Assembly (NCBI GenBank): GCA_044376465.1
Contig: JBILKW010000105.1
Coordinates: 1 to 7,885 of the forward strand
Length of the DNA: 7,885 bases
Source: CAJBVG01 sp044376465
GTDB lineage: Bacteria; Bacteroidota; Bacteroidia; Sphingobacteriales; Sphingobacteriaceae
Direction of reading: 5' to 3'
Part shown: one piece after another, positions 5,332 to 7,885 of the stretch
Layout: the number at the start of each line of letters is the position of its first letter
How positions within the stretch are numbered: the stretch's first letter is position 1
Program-made: the position numbers and the translations under genes
The notes under the pieces: generated by a model
Seen by the model: only the letters and a program-made list of their open reading frames with translations
What the model was told of the DNA's origin: nothing
Databases searched by the model: none

Positions 5332-6297
5332 ATGATTATAATTACAGGTGCAGCAGGTTTTATAGGCAGTTGTTTAATAAGTAAATTAAACACCGAAGGA
5401 TATACCGATTTGGTATTGGTGGATGATTTTAGCCAAGAGCAAAAACAGGTAAATTATGAAGGAACAAAATTCAAAGAGAAAGTAGATCGTAACGAATTTT
5501 TTTCGTGGTTAGATGCGCATCATAAATTTGTACAATTTATTTTTCACATTGGTGCACGTACAGATACAACCGAATTTAACAAAGAACTACTCTGGAAATT
5601 AAACACCGATTATACCAAAGAAATTTGGAACAGGTGTGTAGCGTATGGAATTGGTTTGGTATACGCATCCTCAGCAGCTACCTACGGTTTAGGAGAGTTC
5701 GGTTATAAAGATGATCATGATAAAATAGATTCCTTAATTCCCTTAAACCCTTATGGCGATTCTAAAAATGAATTCGACAAATGGGCATTGAAACAAGAGA
5801 AGAAACCATACTTCTGGGTAGGATTAAAATTCTTTAATGTGTACGGTCCGAATGAAAATCACAAAGGCCGCATGGCTTCTGTAATTTACCATGCCTTCCA
5901 TCAAATTAAAAAAACAAACGGAATGAAATTGTTCCGCTCACATAATCCTGAATTTAAAGACGGAGAACAAATGCGCGATTTTGTGTATGTGAAAGATGTA
6001 GTAGAGGTTTTATTTTTCTTTATGTTGTTGCGTAAAAAATCGGGCATTTACAATTTAGGTTCGGGCAAAGCACGTACGTTTAAAGATTTAACCAAAGCAA
6101 CTTTTGCAGCAATGGGCGTTCCCGAAAACATTGAGTACATGGATACTCCAGCAGACATCAGAGATAAATACCAATACTTTACCGAAGCCGATATGAGTAA
6201 ATTGCGCAGCATCGGTTATGCAAAACCTTTTCATACCTTGGAGCAAGGAGTAGAGGATTATGTGAAGGGGTATTTGATTCCAGAGAAAAACTATTAG
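5332..6297 (+). CDS. hldD: ADP-L-glycero-D-manno-heptose 6-epimerase
   Basis: HldD (also called RfaD) inverts C6 of ADP-D-glycero-D-manno-heptose to make the L,D-heptose donor for LPS inner core or other surface glycans. The 321-residue protein is a short-chain dehydrogenase/epimerase with an N-terminal Rossmann motif, TGAAGFIG (5-12), and YASSAATYG (111-119). The Y-x3-K pair is Tyr141/Lys145 in NPYGDSKNEFD. The stretch FFNVYGPNENHKGRMASV (167-184) contains Lys178, which matches the E. coli catalytic Lys178. RDFVYVKDV (215-223) and the C-terminal DIRDKYQYFTEADMSKLRSIGY are also family-typical. These distinguish it from generic sugar epimerases. It begins one base after the mqnD stop, implying co-transcription and probably coupled translation. 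Other heptose genes (hldE, gmhA, gmhB) are not in the window. A large palindrome downstream probably ends transcription. Confidence 0.93.
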   Translation: MIIITGAAGFIGSCLISKLNTEGYTDLVLVDDFSQEQKQVNYEGTKFKEKVDRNEFFSWLDAHHKFVQFIFHIGARTDTTEFNKELLWKLNTDYTKEIWNRCVAYGIGLVYASSAATYGLGEFGYKDDHDKIDSLIPLNPYGDSKNEFDKWALKQEKKPYFWVGLKFFNVYGPNENHKGRMASVIYHAFHQIKKTNGMKLFRSHNPEFKDGEQMRDFVYVKDVVEVLFFFMLLRKKSGIYNLGSGKARTFKDLTKATFAAMGVPENIEYMDTPADIRDKYQYFTEADMSKLRSIGYAKPFHTLEQGVEDYVKGYLIPEKNY

Positions 6298-6298
6298 T

Positions 6299-6335
6299 CG
6301 AATTTACAAACTAGCGAATTTACGAATTAGCGATT
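6299..6335. repeat. Degenerate octamer direct repeat after hldD
   Basis: Two 16-base units, CGAATTTACAAACTAG (6299-6314) and CGAATTTACGAATTAG (6315-6330), are followed by a partial CGATT. They can be read as degenerate 8-base units (CGAATTTA, CAAACTAG, CGAATTTA, CGAATTAG). The array starts one base after the hldD stop codon and lies beside the large palindrome. Confidence 0.7.
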
Positions 6336-6346
6336 GGGTCACTCAA

Positions 6347-6441
6347 TTCTCTGTGAAACTCTGTGCTCTCTGTTCTCTGTGTTTAAGAAAAAAATAAAAA
6401 CCTAAACACAGAGAACAGAGAGCACAGAGTTTCACAGAGAA
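6347..6441. repeat. Perfect 39-bp inverted repeat between convergent hldD and pepP
   Basis: Positions 6347-6385 are an exact reverse complement of 6403-6441, with a 17-base A-rich loop between them. The left arm is built from CTCTGTG units (at least three). As RNA, either strand would form a very stable hairpin. It sits between two genes that converge, so it could serve as a bidirectional terminator or block read-through antisense RNA. The classic T-run after the stem is absent on both strands. Absence of any mismatch over 39 pairs suggests recent origin or active maintenance. Confidence 0.9.
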
Positions 6442-6471
6442 GTTCTTAGCGATTTTTGCCTGAACGATTTA

Positions 6472-7758
6472 CTACTTCATCAAACTTTCAATCTCCTCCG
6501 CTTCTATCGGAATATTCGCCATTAAATCGATGTTTCCATTTTTGGTGATAAGAATATCGTTTTCTAATCGAATGCCTAAACCTTCTTCAGGAATGTAGAT
6601 TCCTGGCTCGCAGGTGAACACCATGCCGGCTTTCATTTTTTCGTAACGGTTACCTATATCATGTACATCTAAACCTAAGAAGTGTGAAGTGCCATGCATG
6701 AAGTATTTTTTATACAAAGGCACATCAGCATTTTGTTTGCTTACATCGTGCTTGTCTATTAATTTCAAACCAATTAATTCCGACTCCATAAGTTTACCTA
6801 CTTCTTTGTGGTACTCATCTAAAAGGGTTCCCTCTACCAACATGTTTGTGGCTGCTTTCATTACACGTAACACTGCATTGTACACATCTTTTTGTCGCGA
6901 TGTAAATTTGCCATTCACAGGAATTGATCTTGATAAATCTGCATTGTAGTTTGCATACTCTGCACCAAAGTCTAACAAAATTACATCTCCATTATTACAC
7001 ACTCTATTGTTTTCGTTGTAGTGCAACACAATTGCACTCGGCCCCGATGCAATAATCGGATTGTAAGCATGACCAGTAGCACGGTTGCGAATAAATTCGT
7101 GAATTATTTCTGCTTCAATTTCGTATTCTGTTACACCTGGTTTAACAAACCCCAATATTCTGCGAAATGCTTTCTCGGTAATGTCGCATGCAGTTTGCAA
7201 TAATTCAATTTCATAAGTAGATTTTACGGCACGCAATTCTCTAAAAATTGGAGCAGCACGTTCGTACTTATGCATTGGGTATTGTTGCATCAGTTCTTTT
7301 GCAAATCTGATGTCTCTATACTCATTAATGTGTACGTACCTATCGTTTTCATTGCTGTTGAGGTACACATATTCGCAATGATGCATGAGCATTGGAAAAA
7401 TGTTTTTATAATCGTCTAACCAAAAAACAGAACGTATGCCCGATGTTTGATAGGCTTCTTCTTTGGTGTATTTATGTCCTTCCCAAATGGCAATGTGTTC
7501 GTTGGTTTTTTTCAAAAACAATACTTCTTTGTATGCAGGTATTGGTGAATCTGGAAAAGAAATAAAAATACTTTCTTCTTGATCGATACCCGTTAACCAA
7601 AACAAATCTGGGTTTTGGTGAAAGGTATAATTTTGATCTCCACTGCGTGGAAACTCATCGTTAGAATGAATAATAGCCATTGCTTTTGGCTTTAACTTTT
7701 CGTTGAAACGTTTTCTGTTTTCAATGAAGAGGTCGGATTTGATGGAAGTGTATTTCAT
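6472..7758 (-). CDS. pepP: Xaa-Pro aminopeptidase (M24B metallopeptidase)
   Basis: This enzyme removes N-terminal residues that precede proline, in cytoplasmic peptide turnover. The 428-residue protein has an N-terminal AMP_N-type domain (about 1-140, with the conserved QNYTFHQNPDLFWLTG at 42-57) and a C-terminal pita-bread catalytic domain (about 175-428). All five expected metal ligands are visible: Asp263 in LLDFGAEY, Asp274 in NADLSRS, His359 in MHGTSHFLGLDVHD, Glu384 in CEPGIYIP and Glu399 in RLEND. His355 and His366 match the additional active-site histidines of E. coli PepP. There is no signal peptide. The ATG at 7758 is preceded by octamer repeats and no Shine-Dalgarno sequence. The gene converges on hldD across the large palindrome. 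The gene symbol follows the E. coli homologue. Confidence 0.93.
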   Translation of the reverse strand: MKYTSIKSDLFIENRKRFNEKLKPKAMAIIHSNDEFPRSGDQNYTFHQNPDLFWLTGIDQEESIFISFPDSPIPAYKEVLFLKKTNEHIAIWEGHKYTKEEAYQTSGIRSVFWLDDYKNIFPMLMHHCEYVYLNSNENDRYVHINEYRDIRFAKELMQQYPMHKYERAAPIFRELRAVKSTYEIELLQTACDITEKAFRRILGFVKPGVTEYEIEAEIIHEFIRNRATGHAYNPIIASGPSAIVLHYNENNRVCNNGDVILLDFGAEYANYNADLSRSIPVNGKFTSRQKDVYNAVLRVMKAATNMLVEGTLLDEYHKEVGKLMESELIGLKLIDKHDVSKQNADVPLYKKYFMHGTSHFLGLDVHDIGNRYEKMKAGMVFTCEPGIYIPEEGLGIRLENDILITKNGNIDLMANIPIEAEEIESLMK

Positions 7759-7885
7759 AATAATAAATGTGCAAATGCGTAAATGTGCAAATGGAACTTA
7801 CTAAGGTGCTATTTGCATCTTTGTATTTTGCAAATTATTAAATTATTTGCTAAGATTAATATTAAATATAAATCATTTAAATAGT
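7759..7885. other. AT-rich upstream spacer of pepP at the right edge
   Basis: The final 127 bases contain the octamer repeat and then very AT-rich sequence. No ORF or RNA gene is visible. On the plus strand CATCTTTG (7816-7823) is one base from the TAnnTTTG promoter consensus and could belong to a gene beyond the window. I found no perfect -7 element on the minus strand for pepP. Confidence 0.4.
7764..7793. repeat. Octamer direct repeat immediately upstream of pepP
   Basis: TAAATGTGCAAATG occurs twice exactly (7764-7777 and 7780-7793) with a 16-base period, equivalent to 8-base units ATGTGCAA, ATGCGTAA, ATGTGCAA, ATG. It begins six bases from the pepP start codon, so it would lie in the pepP leader RNA. 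Further ATTTGC/GCAAAT words occur to the right (for example 7811-7816 and 7829-7834). Confidence 0.75.

Noticed and set aside
6347..6441. The 39-bp inverted repeat as insertion-sequence terminal repeats
   Set aside because: Only 17 bases lie between the arms, so no transposase can be present. It could at most be a miniature palindromic element.
6689..7203. Two plus-strand open frames opposite pepP
   Set aside because: Both are antisense to a complete metallopeptidase gene with all catalytic residues, and their predicted products show no recognisable family.
4391..7793. Repeat arrays as a CRISPR
   Set aside because: The units are 7-16 bases and contiguous, without regularly sized unique spacers, and no cas genes are present.

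Overview
The window looks like core chromosome from a member of the phylum Bacteroidota. The ribosomal and elongation-factor proteins read like Bacteroidota versions (for example the L13 N-terminus MNTLSYKTVSA). Most genes lack a Shine-Dalgarno sequence, intergenic DNA is AT-rich, and the best promoter match is the Bacteroidota -7 element TAnnTTTG. A futalosine-pathway menaquinone gene and an LPS heptose gene point to a Gram-negative that uses menaquinone. I cannot place it below phylum; the futalosine gene argues mildly against typical Flavobacteriia.

Layout, left to right. Positions 1-176 hold the 5' end of a minus-strand membrane glycosyltransferase-like gene that leaves the window. A divergent spacer (177-369) carries a -7 promoter element and a leader hairpin for the plus-strand translation cluster: rplM (L13), rpsI (S9), rpsB (S2), a 23-bp terminator-like hairpin, tsf (EF-Ts), and a strong intrinsic terminator. 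A new promoter then precedes pyrH (UMP kinase) and frr (ribosome recycling factor). After a repeat-filled gap come mqnD (menaquinone biosynthesis) and, one base later, hldD (ADP-heptose epimerase). A perfect 39-bp inverted repeat separates hldD from the convergent minus-strand pepP-type Xaa-Pro aminopeptidase. The last 127 bases are AT-rich upstream sequence of that gene.

The first six complete genes form a translation module: two large/small subunit proteins, S2, the EF-Tu exchange factor, a nucleotide kinase and the recycling factor. The order rpsB-tsf-pyrH-frr is widely conserved in bacteria. mqnD, hldD and pepP are housekeeping genes without an obvious functional link to it.

I see no mobile element, CRISPR array, tRNA, rRNA or defence system, and no evidence of a new multi-gene system. 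The real surprise is in the DNA between genes. At least four sequence-unrelated repeats built from 7- or 8-base units fill the gaps around mqnD, hldD and pepP. One of them lies in frame inside mqnD, where it encodes part of the protein. The rpsB-tsf gap and the rplM leader also contain structured RNA candidates that could regulate the ribosomal operon.
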